64,000 nt of DNA from Pinibacter aurantiacus (GTDB lineage: Bacteria; Bacteroidota; Bacteroidia; Chitinophagales; Chitinophagaceae). The position numbers were made by a program, and so were the translations under genes. The stretch's first letter is position 1, and every line of letters starts with the position of its first letter. This document shows positions 1 through 10,171 of this stretch, one piece after another. Location of the stretch: the NCBI RefSeq assembly GCF_019130065.1, contig NZ_JAHSPG010000004.1, positions 62,001 to 126,000 of the forward strand, given 5' to 3'. The notes below the pieces were generated by a model. That model had not been told where the DNA came from. It ran no database searches and worked only from the letters and a program-made list of their open reading frames with translations.

Positions 1-249
1 CTTACCAGCTCTTGCGACACCGTGAAGCGCTTCGTTCCACCAATCCGTAGCCGGAATACCTAACCTTTCAATAGCTGGTGAATTGTTCATTGTCTGGCTG
101 ATCTTTTCACGAAGCGTCAATCTTCCAAGTAAATCTTTTGCTCTTTCCTCCGCTGTTAGTTTCGGATTTTGATAAGGAAGTATTTGTGAAAATAAGGATA
201 AGCTAAAAAATAAAAACAGAGATGATGCGGAAACAATTTTCTTAAACAT
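1..249 (-). CDS. Glycoside hydrolase family 3 protein, N-terminal part (cut by window edge)
   Basis: The 83 visible residues begin with a signal peptide ([20 protein letters not shown], cleavage near SQ). They continue with the entry segment typical of periplasmic GH3 beta-xylosidase/beta-glucosidase enzymes: [20 protein letters not shown], then a run ending [14 protein letters not shown]. The gene runs off the left edge, so the catalytic Asp and the C-terminal domain cannot be checked. It lies just past the HTCS regulator of a pectin-type locus and probably removes beta-linked sugars from imported oligosaccharides. A TAnnTTTG-type promoter sits about 110 bp upstream. The family call is firm; the substrate is inferred only from neighbours. 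Confidence 0.85.
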   Translation of the reverse strand, partial: MFKKIVSASSLFLFFSLSLFSQILPYQNPKLTAEERAKDLLGRLTLREKISQTMNNSPAIERLGIPATDWWNEALHGVARAGK

Positions 250-366
250 ACAGACTAATCGATTTTCTTTCTTGATAACAATACGCACAGGCAAGCCACC
301 TTTACCTAACGCCCAATCTCAGATATATGAGTAGGCCCGGTGATGGCTCTGGCATTTATAGGGTGA

Positions 367-394
367 CAAACCTATTGTTTTTGCCCTCTACAAA
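367..394 (-). promoter_or_regulatory. Bacteroidetes-type promoter for the GH3 gene
   Basis: Read on the minus strand, TTTG (394-391) is followed after 16 bp by TAGGTTTG (374-367). The octamer matches the Bacteroidetes -7 consensus TAnnTTTG exactly, and TTTG matches the -33 element. The spacer is shorter than the usual 19-21 bp. The predicted start is about 110 bp before the GH3 ATG at 249. Confidence 0.6.
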
Positions 395-436
395 TGTTGA
401 ATTATTATGCATTTAGGTCGAAAAATCGATAAATAA

Positions 437-455
437 AATCTGAGAGGCCCAGATT
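437..455 (-). terminator. Terminator of the HTCS gene
   Basis: Immediately after the HTCS stop codon the minus strand reads AATCTG, a 7-nt loop, CAGATT, then a T-rich stretch (TTATTTAT). This is a short intrinsic-terminator-like hairpin. Confidence 0.55.
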
Positions 456-3400
456 CTACTTATTCGCCGTCGTTTCCTTGATTTGCTTCATGTAGTTTTT
501 GGGTGTCATCTCAAATTTAATTTTGAAACAATATCCAAAATATTTCGGATCGTTAAATCCAACCATATAAGCAACCTCCGAAATGTTCGTATAACCGGCA
601 TCGAAATAATACAGTGATTTTTTCAAACGCATTTCCCTGACAAATTCTACCGGAGCAATTCCGGTAAGCGATTTGAATTTTTTATAAAAGGAACTTCTGC
701 TCATTGCAAGTGTTTCCGCTACCGTGTCAATATCGAAATCCGACTCAATCATTTTATCTTCAACGATACTTGCGACCTTTTTCAGAAATTGTTCATCCAA
801 CGGCAGTATGGCCACATCTTCAGGTCCAATCTGCACCACCTTCCTGTTTTCCAAAAGGGATTGCAATACGCGCTGCTGCTTTTTGATTTGATTTTGAATG
901 GCTGCAATCAGAAAATCATGACTGAACGGTTTTGTGATATAGTAATCAGCTCCCGTATTCAGGCCTTCAATCTGACTTTCAACCGCACTCTTCGCCGTTA
1001 ATAATATTACAGGAATATGGCTCGTTAAGGAATCTTTCTTCAAAAGAGAAAGCATTTCCAATCCATCCATTTCCGGCATCATGATATCGCTCAGTATCAA
1101 ATCAGGTAATAATAGTTTTGCTTTTTGCAAACCTTCAAGACCATTTTTTGCCACCTCTACTTTAAAATAATCTGCTAACTGGCTTTTGAGAAAAAACTGC
1201 AGGTCCGCGTTGTCTTCTACCAATAATATCTGGGTCGTGGATTCGAATGCGGCAGGTCTGTCTCCATCCGTGAATTGACCTGTTTTACTATTCTCAAAAT
1301 CAGCAGACACGTCCGGACCAGCTACCGTTATAGTCAAATCCTTTTCTTGATGCAATCGCGCATGATCTACGATTGGCAACATAATCTTTACCGTTAGACC
1401 GCCATTCGTATTATTTTTTGCGTGTATAGTGCCGTTATGTAATTCAACCAGTTGCTTGCTTAGTGCCAGTCCGATTCCCAGTCCATTCTTATTTTGGTGC
1501 CCTGCACCTTCATACTCATAAAAGAGGTCAAAAATTTTATCTATTTTTTCTTTTGGCACACCGGCTCCCTGATCTGAAACTTCTATCAATACTTCCTCTG
1601 GTTTTTCTGTTCTTAAAATCCTGACATTAATAACCTTTCTATCAGCTGTAAATTTGAAAGCGTTGGCAAGTAAATTATAAATGACAGTTTCAAATTTATC
1701 TAAATCAATGACAGCGTCTTTTCGATCAAAATCACTATGAAAGCGTAATGTGATTTGCTTTTCATTGGCCACTTCACTAAAATAAGTAGTGATGTCTTTA
1801 ATAAATGCCACGAGATCAATTTGGGAGCAGGTTAGTTTTACATTGCCGCTGTCCAGCTTACGCATCATTAATAACTGATCGACAAAGCGGCTCATTCTTT
1901 CTGCATTTTTCTGTACCACTTCCATGTACTGTTGTCCTCTGTGCGAAAGATTTTCGCTTTTAAGCACCTCATCAATGGGATTTACAATTAGGGTCAAAGG
2001 CGTTCTTAATTCATGAGACACATTTGTGAAAAAATTCAATTTGATTTCAGAAAGCTTTTTCTCCAATGCGATCTTTTGCCGAAGACGCAGCATTGTTAGT
2101 CCAATTCTTCTTATCATCATTATACCCCAGAAAGCAACAATTGAATAGATCAAATAGGCCCACCAGGTTTTCCAGGGTGGTGGAAGAATACCGATCTTCA
2201 TACTCTTAGGGGCAATATCATGGTATAACCCCTTACTCAGACATTTCACCTCGAACACATAATTTCCCGGTGGAATATTGGTGTATGTGGCACGATTATC
2301 TGAATTGTTGATTTGCCAGTCATTGTCAAATCCTTTCAAACGGTATGCAAATGCGGGCCTGCTTCCCCATCTAAAATCTGGCACTGCAAAATCAACACTG
2401 ATGATATTTTGATTGTATTTTAACGTAATTGCATCTGTATAATTTACAGCGTACGACAACAAAGAATTATGTTCAGCCGGTGTTATATCGCGGTTATTGA
2501 TTTGCAGATTGGTAAAGGCAATGCCACCATTAATTGGGTGATCCAGGATCTTTTTCGGATCAAATGTCAGGTATCCCTTCAATGTTCCAAATGCTATCTT
2601 ACCATCATTTAACCTGGTAGCAGAGCCTTCAGAAAATGCGTACTTAGGCACTCCTGCAAATGAATTATAAACCCGGAAAATCTTTCTTGTTGAATCCAGT
2701 TTTGCCAGGCCCGCCTGTGTGGCGAACCAGATATTACCCTGCCCGTCCTCCACACAGCTTACAAGATAATCATTTAACAATCCATTGGCCATTGTATAAA
2801 CATCAAATTTCAGATCAATATCCGGGTGTATGCCTCCAGCTTTTGACAAGCCATTCGACGTAGCCAACCACATTTCATTTTTGGAATCTCTATAAATGAA
2901 TTGAATATTATTATTGCTCAGACTTGAATGGTCACCAGGTATTTTTTGGTAGGTTCTAAAACTACAACGTGTAGTATTTTTTCCATTTATGACCAAGAGT
3001 CCATCTGTGGTGCCAACCCAAACATTTCCATCTTTATCAAATGCCATGTGACGTACCTTTCTGAACCGGGATGAAGGGTAACCTGCTAAAGCGTTTGTAT
3101 CAAGTTTTAATTCTTTAGGATCATTGCTGTTTTTTATTACCGTTAGCCCGTTATCAAATGTCCCCACCCAAACTCTACCTGTATTATCTTCCAGCAATGA
3201 ATAGATTTCATTACCATTTATTACAAGTGCATTTTTAAGATCATTGTCAAAGTGAATTAATTTGAAAATTGTTTCTTCTGCATTTATTGGAATCGCTTTG
3301 TATAGTCCATTTGTTTTAGTTCCCAACCACATCGCACCTGATCTATCCTGCATGATTGTGTAGACCACACCAATTCCTTTAACCGGTAAATTTTGAAATT

Positions 3401-4853
3401 GAAGCTTAATTTCTTTGTCGTTTTGGTACAAATACAATTTGCCACTTTTTGCACCAATCCATAGCCTGCCCTTTCTATCCTGTAGCATTGCCCTGAGCTC
3501 GTTGTCAGTTTGAAATACTCCCGGATTTATAAGCAGATGTTGTTTAAAATCGTTGCGCTGAAAAGTTATCTTTTCTATTCCACGTTCATCTGTACGAAGC
3601 CAAAGTATTCCGTTGGGATCATAAAAAACAGAACTGACAATATTGGAAAATCTCCTGTCATGACCGTTAGGTTCATCATAAAAATATTCTACCTGGTCTG
3701 TAACAGGATCATAATAACCAAACCCTCCACGCAACATATTTATCCAAACGGTTCCCTGGTTATCTTCAAATACCCGGAAATGATCCAGGTGATAGATTTC
3801 ATTGCCATTATTTTTATGGGTAAATAACTTGAACTGATGATTGCTTGTATTGAATTTCAGAACACCATCCAACACAGGTTTGATCCATAAATTGCCCATC
3901 CTGTCTTCAAATAAATCCGCCAGAGAGGATTGTCCCGCCGCTGAATAACTATTGATTTTTTGGGTTGCCATATCCATTTGAAATAACTTCCCCGAACTGG
4001 TACTCGCATACATAAAAGTATTGCTGTGATTGATCAGAAGCGAATTAACGCAACCCTGTACCCGAATTGTATTTATTTGCTTACTCGACTGGTCATACAA
4101 AAATATTTCACCTGTAGCAGCACCAAAACAGATGGACCCGCCATGCTCAGCTACGCTAATAATATTCGCAGAGATTTCATTTGCTATTGAATTGGATTTC
4201 TCAAAAATGCCACTGTTGTTTTTTATAAACCTGGTTAGCCCTTTTGGCGTTGCTACCCATAGTGCACCTGTTGTGTCTATCTTGAAAAAATTAATTTCAT
4301 TTGCCGGCAAACGGTTAGCTGGAGCGGCTTGAGAATTGTAGCCGATTGATTGCGAAGAATCTTTGCTAATATTTGTAACCATAATCAACCCATTGTGTTC
4401 GGTACCCACCCACATTTTTTGTTGATCAATGGCCAATATTCTTGAATAATAAACGTGTTGTCCTTTTGGTAAATTAGTAATAGCAGATAGTGCTTTGAAT
4501 TGCTGGGTTCTTTTATCAAATCGGTAAATTTGTCCGTCATAAGATTTCAACCACAGATGGTTAAAATCATCTTCTGTAATTTGATCAATCCTGTCATTTT
4601 TCAAGGAAGATTGATCACCGGGCGATGATTTAAAGGTCACAAACTTGTGCCCGTCAAAACGGTTGATCCCGTTCCACGTACCGAACCACATAAAACCTTC
4701 TCTGTCCATAAACATGGATGATACAATATCATGTGAGAGGCCGTCTTCAGTGGAGTAATGCTCAATTTTACAATTTAGTTGGGCAATGGAAACAAAGTGC
4801 CCCAACAAACAGCATAAGGAAGTTAGGTATAAGCGGTAGATGGTTTTATTCAT
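456..4853 (-). CDS. Hybrid two-component system regulator (HTCS): sensor kinase, receiver and AraC output in one protein
   Basis: This protein of about 1465 residues has a signal peptide and then many propeller repeats of the Reg_prop type (recurring W-G-T-x-G-L, x-D-x-x-G-x-x-W motifs) to about residue 790. A Y_Y_Y domain (about 820-880) and a membrane helix (about 897-915) follow. Next come HisKA with the H-box SHELRTP (His near 946), HATPase with GLGIGLALSK (near 1128), a receiver with LSDIMMPEMDG (Asp near 1254), and a C-terminal AraC HTH (about 1360-1460). In Bacteroidetes such proteins sense oligosaccharides in the periplasm and activate the adjacent utilisation locus. It lies downstream of a susCD pair and next to GH3. 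The start at 4853 (MNKTIYRLYLTSLCC) is chosen over 4880 because it gives a clean signal peptide. Confidence 0.93.
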   Translation of the reverse strand: MNKTIYRLYLTSLCCLLGHFVSIAQLNCKIEHYSTEDGLSHDIVSSMFMDREGFMWFGTWNGINRFDGHKFVTFKSSPGDQSSLKNDRIDQITEDDFNHLWLKSYDGQIYRFDKRTQQFKALSAITNLPKGQHVYYSRILAIDQQKMWVGTEHNGLIMVTNISKDSSQSIGYNSQAAPANRLPANEINFFKIDTTGALWVATPKGLTRFIKNNSGIFEKSNSIANEISANIISVAEHGGSICFGAATGEIFLYDQSSKQINTIRVQGCVNSLLINHSNTFMYASTSSGKLFQMDMATQKINSYSAAGQSSLADLFEDRMGNLWIKPVLDGVLKFNTSNHQFKLFTHKNNGNEIYHLDHFRVFEDNQGTVWINMLRGGFGYYDPVTDQVEYFYDEPNGHDRRFSNIVSSVFYDPNGILWLRTDERGIEKITFQRNDFKQHLLINPGVFQTDNELRAMLQDRKGRLWIGAKSGKLYLYQNDKEIKLQFQNLPVKGIGVVYTIMQDRSGAMWLGTKTNGLYKAIPINAEETIFKLIHFDNDLKNALVINGNEIYSLLEDNTGRVWVGTFDNGLTVIKNSNDPKELKLDTNALAGYPSSRFRKVRHMAFDKDGNVWVGTTDGLLVINGKNTTRCSFRTYQKIPGDHSSLSNNNIQFIYRDSKNEMWLATSNGLSKAGGIHPDIDLKFDVYTMANGLLNDYLVSCVEDGQGNIWFATQAGLAKLDSTRKIFRVYNSFAGVPKYAFSEGSATRLNDGKIAFGTLKGYLTFDPKKILDHPINGGIAFTNLQINNRDITPAEHNSLLSYAVNYTDAITLKYNQNIISVDFAVPDFRWGSRPAFAYRLKGFDNDWQINNSDNRATYTNIPPGNYVFEVKCLSKGLYHDIAPKSMKIGILPPPWKTWWAYLIYSIVAFWGIMMIRRIGLTMLRLRQKIALEKKLSEIKLNFFTNVSHELRTPLTLIVNPIDEVLKSENLSHRGQQYMEVVQKNAERMSRFVDQLLMMRKLDSGNVKLTCSQIDLVAFIKDITTYFSEVANEKQITLRFHSDFDRKDAVIDLDKFETVIYNLLANAFKFTADRKVINVRILRTEKPEEVLIEVSDQGAGVPKEKIDKIFDLFYEYEGAGHQNKNGLGIGLALSKQLVELHNGTIHAKNNTNGGLTVKIMLPIVDHARLHQEKDLTITVAGPDVSADFENSKTGQFTDGDRPAAFESTTQILLVEDNADLQFFLKSQLADYFKVEVAKNGLEGLQKAKLLLPDLILSDIMMPEMDGLEMLSLLKKDSLTSHIPVILLTAKSAVESQIEGLNTGADYYITKPFSHDFLIAAIQNQIKKQQRVLQSLLENRKVVQIGPEDVAILPLDEQFLKKVASIVEDKMIESDFDIDTVAETLAMSRSSFYKKFKSLTGIAPVEFVREMRLKKSLYYFDAGYTNISEVAYMVGFNDPKYFGYCFKIKFEMTPKNYMKQIKETTANK

Positions 4854-4955
4854 AACGCACATCAATCGTAAAGCAATCAAAAAGCAATAGTGGTAAAGAT
4901 ATAAAAATTAAGACTTCCATAAACACGCATTAACCCACTTCGACAACAGACAATA

Positions 4956-4985
4956 GGGCCAGTTCGAACATATTCGAACTGGCCC
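4956..4985 (-). terminator. Strong 13-bp hairpin after susD
   Basis: GGGCCAGTTCGAA, loop CATA, TTCGAACTGGCCC is a perfect 13-bp stem between the susD stop (5054) and the HTCS start (4853). It probably ends or processes the susCD transcript. The flank is only moderately T-rich, so 3'-end protection is also possible. Confidence 0.65.
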
Positions 4986-5053
4986 GGCATCATCGGTTGT
5001 ATACTTAGACCGAAATTTTTTTTCAAACAGTATCGTAAAATACAGTTAGCCAT

Positions 5054-6691
5054 CTATTGGTAACCATCATTCTGCTTAAACGCATCTCTGTTGGTCACTG
5101 CGTCAATTTGCGTTTGTGGAATCGGTCTAACCACATGATAATCCTGGATATTTGAAGCGGCATCAGGATTATATGCCTTTATACGATCAATAAGTTTGCC
5201 CGTGCGTTTTAAATCAAACCAGCGAATTTGTTCACCGGCAAATTCACGTGCACGCTCGTCAAGAATAAAATCCAGGTTGATGTCCGTCGCCGATATTTTC
5301 ATGGCATCAGCTTTGCCAGGTTTTGCAGCTCTTGCCCGAATGATGTTTACATAATAAACTGCCGAATCCATCAAACCAAGTTTGAAAGAAGCCTCCGCAG
5401 CATTTAAATATAACTCTGCAAGCCGGATCACAAATACATCCCGGGCACTTTGTTGTTCGTTGGAACTTGGCCTTGTAGGATCCTGGAATTTCAGAAGCGT
5501 TAAATAGTGTGCATTGTCTGCCATTGACCCATCGGCCTTGTAGGTCTTGCTTCTATCATAAATTCTGTACGGTTTTGTCGTAGCGGGCACATTATTCTTT
5601 GAAACAAAAATGGCTGTATCACCAAGGTTCATACCTGCCGGCCGGCTGGTGCTGTTGGAGTACCAAACCGTTTGAAAGGTCCCTAGAAATCTTGCATCAT
5701 TATCTTCATTGAAAAGATCTGCCAAATATCTTGTCGGGGCGTATCTTACAAATGGCCGGCCATTCAAAATATCTCTTGTCATGCCAGGCTGATCATCATA
5801 TTTCATGAGGAACACCAGGTGTCCGTTATTACCGCCTCTGCCATGCCCTAAGGGAAACAGAATTGGATCTTTGAGATCATTTAAACTTAAGTTGGCAGAA
5901 TAATTCACGGCATATACAACCTCTTTATTTTTCATATTACTCATCTTCCACAAATCAGCATAATTGCCCTGCAAAGCAAATCCATAATTCTTTATTACGT
6001 CGTTTGCCTCATCTAAAGCTTCGCGGTTCATGTTTCGGGTAAGATACATCCGGCTCAGGAATGCTTTTGCTGCAGGTTTGGTTACGCGCCCATAATCGGT
6101 CGTAGTAACCGGAAGATTCGCTTCGGCCCAATGCAAATCTGCAAATATCTGGTTGTAAAATGTGTCAACAGGAGTTTTATTGGCTACCGTAACAATTCCT
6201 TGTGTCTCCTGCGTGGTAAAATGCACCCCACCCCAGGTTTCAACAATGTGCCAATAATAAAACGCTCTCAGGAAACGAAGTTCAGCCTCGCGTATCACAC
6301 GCTGCGACTCGGGGTACCCGACATCCGCTATATGATTGATGCCTGCATTACAAAGATTCACGGCGGCATACAGCTGTTGCCATTCGGTTGTAACTGCACC
6401 GCTACTGGCCTGTAGGTTATTGTAGCGGTTAAGTTCGGGATATACATCTCCGGAGCCACTTGTCCAGATATCTGTGCCCATTTCAGAAAGACTATAACCC
6501 TCTTCCTTACCATACCACCAACGCTGGTATTCATAAGCGGCATTAACCAGCGTTTCAAAACCTGCCGGCGTGGAGTAAACAGACTCCGCAGTATAACCGC
6601 CAGGATTGTATTCTGTCAATGTTTTTTTACAGGAAAAAAAGATCGTTACTGCTGCGCATATAGCAATCGTATATAAAAAGTTTTTTTTCAT
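5054..6691 (-). CDS. SusD/RagB-family outer-membrane glycan-binding lipoprotein
   Basis: The protein has 545 residues with a lipoprotein signal and Cys21 in FFSCKK. The body shows SusD features: an N-terminal SPAxFE-like segment (YSTPAGFETLVNAAYEY), TPR-like helices (ELRFLRAFYYWHIVETWGG), and a C-terminal block with IRLAELYLNAAEA, DERAREFAGEQIRWFDLKR and VVRPIPQTQID. SusD proteins cap a SusC channel and bind substrate at the cell surface. The gene follows susC (6702-9746) with an 11-bp gap. The start at 6691 avoids an overlap with susC and gives the lipobox at the right place. The substrate is likely a pectic glycan, judged from the adjoining GH28 operon. Confidence 0.94.
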   Translation of the reverse strand: MKKNFLYTIAICAAVTIFFSCKKTLTEYNPGGYTAESVYSTPAGFETLVNAAYEYQRWWYGKEEGYSLSEMGTDIWTSGSGDVYPELNRYNNLQASSGAVTTEWQQLYAAVNLCNAGINHIADVGYPESQRVIREAELRFLRAFYYWHIVETWGGVHFTTQETQGIVTVANKTPVDTFYNQIFADLHWAEANLPVTTTDYGRVTKPAAKAFLSRMYLTRNMNREALDEANDVIKNYGFALQGNYADLWKMSNMKNKEVVYAVNYSANLSLNDLKDPILFPLGHGRGGNNGHLVFLMKYDDQPGMTRDILNGRPFVRYAPTRYLADLFNEDNDARFLGTFQTVWYSNSTSRPAGMNLGDTAIFVSKNNVPATTKPYRIYDRSKTYKADGSMADNAHYLTLLKFQDPTRPSSNEQQSARDVFVIRLAELYLNAAEASFKLGLMDSAVYYVNIIRARAAKPGKADAMKISATDINLDFILDERAREFAGEQIRWFDLKRTGKLIDRIKAYNPDAASNIQDYHVVRPIPQTQIDAVTNRDAFKQNDGYQ

Positions 6692-6701
6692 GGCTGAGTA
6701 A

Positions 6702-9700
6702 TTAAAAGGTGATATTGACACCTGCAGTTAATAATTTTGTCATTGGAAAATTTTCAGAACCCCCTCTTTCCGGATCATAATCTTTGATCCTGCTGTTTGT
6801 AAATGTGATATAGTTCTTAGCGTTGGCATATACCCGGAAGCTCTTGAATATTTTACCTGCCCATTTTTGAGGAAGTGTATAACCCAGCGTGATATCGCGA
6901 ACTCTTACAAATGATCCATCAGTGTATCTTAATGTAGAAGTATAAAGAATTCCGCCGTTGGCATTGGGACGAGGATACATGTCAGTGGCATTTTCAGGTG
7001 TCCAGTAATCAAGTCCGGCCTGCGCTGTATTCTCCTGGTAGCTGGTCTTTACACCCAAATAATCAGGCGCAATCATCTGGCCCATTCTGGCAAATACATA
7101 CACATTCAAATCAATATTTTTGAAACGAACAGTATTATCAAGACCTCCGCTCCATTTGGGACGCGGGGTGCCCAAAACAACGCGATCATTCTGACTATCT
7201 ATTTTTCCATCATTATTTTGGTCTTTTACACGAATGGTGCCAGGGGTCTGTCCGAATTTCGCAGCTTCAGCAGCATCCTTTGTCTGCCAGATGCCTATAC
7301 GTTCATAATCATAGTATACTGAAGTGGGATAACCTACGAAATATCCCGATGCAATATCATTCACTCCATCAGTTACCAATTGTTTGATCCGTTCAACATT
7401 TTTTGTAAACGTAATGGATGTTGTCCATGACCAGTCTTTTGAAATGACATTGTTTGATGTCAACATCAATTCAACCCCGCTATTATTGGTCCGGCCAATA
7501 TTTTGAACTGTTGAGGTTACACCGGTTGTAGGTGGAAGTTGTCTCGGCAACAGCAAATTGCTGGTTCGGGTATTGTAATAATCAATTGCTCCATTGATGC
7601 GGTTGTTAAAAAATCCGAAATCAAGACCTATATCCAGGGTCGTGGAAGTTTCCCAACGCAAATCGGGATTGCCGATTTGCGGGCTAAATGTATATCCCGG
7701 GGCAAGGGTCTCGTCAAATGAATAAGGCTGTCGTGTGAGCAAACTCTGTGTCACGTAAGGATTGTAAGGATCATTACCTGCAACACCATAGCTCACACGT
7801 AATTTTAGATCATTAGTCGTCGTGCTGTTTTTTAAAAATGATTCCTCGCTTAATCTCCACGCTGCAGCGACCGAAGGGAAAAATGTCCATTTATTACCTT
7901 CTGCCAATTTTGAAGATCCATCAGCACGTGCCGTAACAGTCAATAAATATTTGCTTTTGTAAGAGTAGTTAATCCTCGCAGCGCCCGAAACAATGTCTTG
8001 GCGTGAATAACTGGTTGAAGCAATCATACCTGATGTGGCCGAACTCAGCCCATAATAAATTTGCGAGGGCAACAATTGTCCATCGCCTTGCTCGGCTCCT
8101 GCATCTGTTGTCCGATCCTGGTAACTTGTAATTCCTGTCAGCGTAATGGCGTGGTCATTGATTTTTTTATCATACCTGATCACATTTTCCCAAAGAATAT
8201 CTGCCGAATTGGAAGTATTGTATTGTGACCTGGCCGCTGAGCCTCCCCTGGTAATAGAGTTAACCCCATAATAATAACCCGTTCTGGATTGAGAAAGGTT
8301 GGCAGTAAAGCTGGAACGAATGCTTAAACCGGCAAGTGGGGTAAGTTCTGCATAAATGGACCCAAAGGACCTGTTACTACGGCTATTGCCGGCGTAGGTA
8401 TCCGGTTGTTCATCGGTTAAGGGATTAAAGGCTCCGCCGGGAACGGGCTGTAACACAAAATTTCCTGCACTGTCAAAAGCACTTCCCAAGGGGTTGATCT
8501 TGTTGGCAGCATTTAGGGGATCTACCCTTATCCCCTGGTTATAATAGACAATTTGCGCCTGCATTCCGGCTTTAAAAACTTTACTGATCGTTTGATCAAT
8601 ATTCAAACGACCTGAATAACGCTTTAAATTGTCTAATTTAAGAATACCGTTTTCCTGGTAGTAATCACCGGAAAAATAAATTTTAGTTTTATCGGTACCT
8701 GAAGTGACACTCACCTGATAGTCCTGCTGGAGACCGTTATGTAATAACAGGGGTCGGTAATTTGTCCATGTACCGGATGCAATATCTTCTATTTCCGCTA
8801 CACCAAAAATCTTTGAGTCGTCGGCCGGACTGTTCCACTTGCCCGTGGCCCGGTTGGCCTCTCTTTTCCATGCGACATATTCCGGACCTGTTGCCACGTT
8901 ATAGTAGCGCGCCGCCTTGGAAGAGCCGGCATAAGCATTTAGTCCAACCTGCGCTTTTCCAGGAACGCCGCGCTTGGTAGTTATTAAAATAACGCCATTT
9001 GCACCTCTTGAACCGTAAATTGCAGTAGAAGACGCGTCTTTTAATACATCGATAGACTGAACATCATTAGGGTTGATGTCTCCTATATTTCCATAAAAGA
9101 TAGCCCCGTCCACGACAAACAAAGGACTATTGCTTCCAACCATGGATCTGTTTCCACGTAGGGTAACGTTTATACCTGACCCTGTTTGCCCACTGGACCT
9201 GGTAATATCAGCGCCGGGAATTTTTCCTTGTATGGATTCCATTACATTTTGTGACGGCACATTGGCAAGTTCCTCTCCTTTTACAGAGGCTACAGAACCG
9301 GTAAGGTCCTTTTTCTTGACAGTGCCGTATCCAATAACCACCACTTCATTCAGCCCTTTGGATTCTTCGGTCATTGTAATGTTTAGGGCCGTTTTCCCGT
9401 TAACGGGTACTTCTATTTCTTTAAACCCGATAATTGAGATGATCAGAACCGGGTTTACAGCATTCTTATCAGGAATAGTTAATTTAAAATATCCCTTTTC
9501 GTCGGTAACGGTCCCTACTTTGGTGCCTTTTAGTAGAACGTTTGCCCCCGCCAATACACTGCCGGAAGCATTTTTAACCAGGCCTGTAACCGGTAAATCT
9601 GCGTTGGAGATCCCTGGAAAGTTTTCGAAGTGATTGTTGAGGGCATAGGATGGTTCTGCTACCATTGTAAGTAAAACCATAGAGAGGGTACCCATTCCTA

Positions 9701-9746
9701 CAGTTTGTCTGAGCAATTTGCCACAAGGTGGAAATGTTAATTTCAT
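6702..9746 (-). CDS. SusC/RagA-family TonB-dependent outer-membrane transporter
   Basis: The protein is about 1014 residues with a signal peptide and then a carboxypeptidase-regulatory-like domain (about 50-135, VTGLVKNASGSVLAGANVLL). The TonB box/plug entry NEVVVIGYGTVKKKDLTG and the plug signature SPLFVVDGAI...DVLKDASSTAIYGSRGANGV follow. A 22-strand-type barrel ends in the C-terminal Phe of VNITF. There is no STN domain, so unlike the two FecR-linked SusC proteins in this window it is expected to be controlled by the HTCS. It is the first gene of a susC-susD operon, divergent from a second susC at 10294. The ATG at 9746 is preferred to a GTG one codon upstream. Confidence 0.95.
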   Translation of the reverse strand: MKLTFPPCGKLLRQTVGMGTLSMVLLTMVAEPSYALNNHFENFPGISNADLPVTGLVKNASGSVLAGANVLLKGTKVGTVTDEKGYFKLTIPDKNAVNPVLIISIIGFKEIEVPVNGKTALNITMTEESKGLNEVVVIGYGTVKKKDLTGSVASVKGEELANVPSQNVMESIQGKIPGADITRSSGQTGSGINVTLRGNRSMVGSNSPLFVVDGAIFYGNIGDINPNDVQSIDVLKDASSTAIYGSRGANGVILITTKRGVPGKAQVGLNAYAGSSKAARYYNVATGPEYVAWKREANRATGKWNSPADDSKIFGVAEIEDIASGTWTNYRPLLLHNGLQQDYQVSVTSGTDKTKIYFSGDYYQENGILKLDNLKRYSGRLNIDQTISKVFKAGMQAQIVYYNQGIRVDPLNAANKINPLGSAFDSAGNFVLQPVPGGAFNPLTDEQPDTYAGNSRSNRSFGSIYAELTPLAGLSIRSSFTANLSQSRTGYYYGVNSITRGGSAARSQYNTSNSADILWENVIRYDKKINDHAITLTGITSYQDRTTDAGAEQGDGQLLPSQIYYGLSSATSGMIASTSYSRQDIVSGAARINYSYKSKYLLTVTARADGSSKLAEGNKWTFFPSVAAAWRLSEESFLKNSTTTNDLKLRVSYGVAGNDPYNPYVTQSLLTRQPYSFDETLAPGYTFSPQIGNPDLRWETSTTLDIGLDFGFFNNRINGAIDYYNTRTSNLLLPRQLPPTTGVTSTVQNIGRTNNSGVELMLTSNNVISKDWSWTTSITFTKNVERIKQLVTDGVNDIASGYFVGYPTSVYYDYERIGIWQTKDAAEAAKFGQTPGTIRVKDQNNDGKIDSQNDRVVLGTPRPKWSGGLDNTVRFKNIDLNVYVFARMGQMIAPDYLGVKTSYQENTAQAGLDYWTPENATDMYPRPNANGGILYTSTLRYTDGSFVRVRDITLGYTLPQKWAGKIFKSFRVYANAKNYITFTNSRIKDYDPERGGSENFPMTKLLTAGVNITF

Positions 9747-9794
9747 CACGGCAGTTTTTAGTTTTTAATCGTTTAAAAATCGGGATAGGAAAAC

Positions 9795-9837
9795 TTCAAT
9801 AGTTCGGCCCGCTGCACCGGAATACATAACTATTGAA
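9795..9837. promoter_or_regulatory. Inverted repeat upstream of susC (candidate operator or leader hairpin)
   Basis: TTCAATAGTT (9795-9804) and AACTATTGAA (9828-9837) are perfect 10-bp arms around 23 bp, with an inner CGG/CCG pairing. It lies 49 bp before the susC start, where either a regulator site or a leader stem-loop would fit. Which of the two it is cannot be told from sequence. Confidence 0.45.
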
Positions 9838-10143
9838 CTTCCCCATATTTTTACTAATGGTTTCCAATCAAAATGAAGTATGAAAACTAACCGGTAAACT
9901 TTGGTAAAAATGCCCGGCGCCAAACTTAAATACTGATGTATTGGCAGAAGATGAATTATTGAGCAAATACTTCTGATAATTGATATGTACCCCGGTTCGG
10001 GCCCAGCTGGCGGGATGAAACGATCATCTTATCCGGAAACTTAAAAATCCATTGCCTTGAATACCTTGGTTGCCAGGTATGTCCTTATCCTTACAATCTG
10101 GTTAAATATCATTTTTTATTCCTTTTTTACGAATTTCTCCACC

Positions 10144-10171
10144 TTTTACACTACTGATCCTCATAGGTTTG
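10144..10171 (+). promoter_or_regulatory. Promoter of the susC-susD-lipoprotein-GH28 operon
   Basis: TAGGTTTG (10164-10171) matches the Bacteroidetes -7 octamer. A weak -33 (TTTT, 10144-10147) stands 16 bp upstream. The octamer and spacing are the same as at the GH3 promoter (367-394). The leader would be about 115 nt. Confidence 0.5.

Noticed and set aside
3510-3827. Open frames antisense to the HTCS propeller region (for example 3510-3827 and 4030-4332)
   Set aside because: They are shadow frames opposite conserved Reg_prop repeats.
9130-9633. 167-residue open frame antisense to susC
   Set aside because: It is opposite the conserved CarboxypepD/plug region of susC and has no protein-like domain or neighbour logic.
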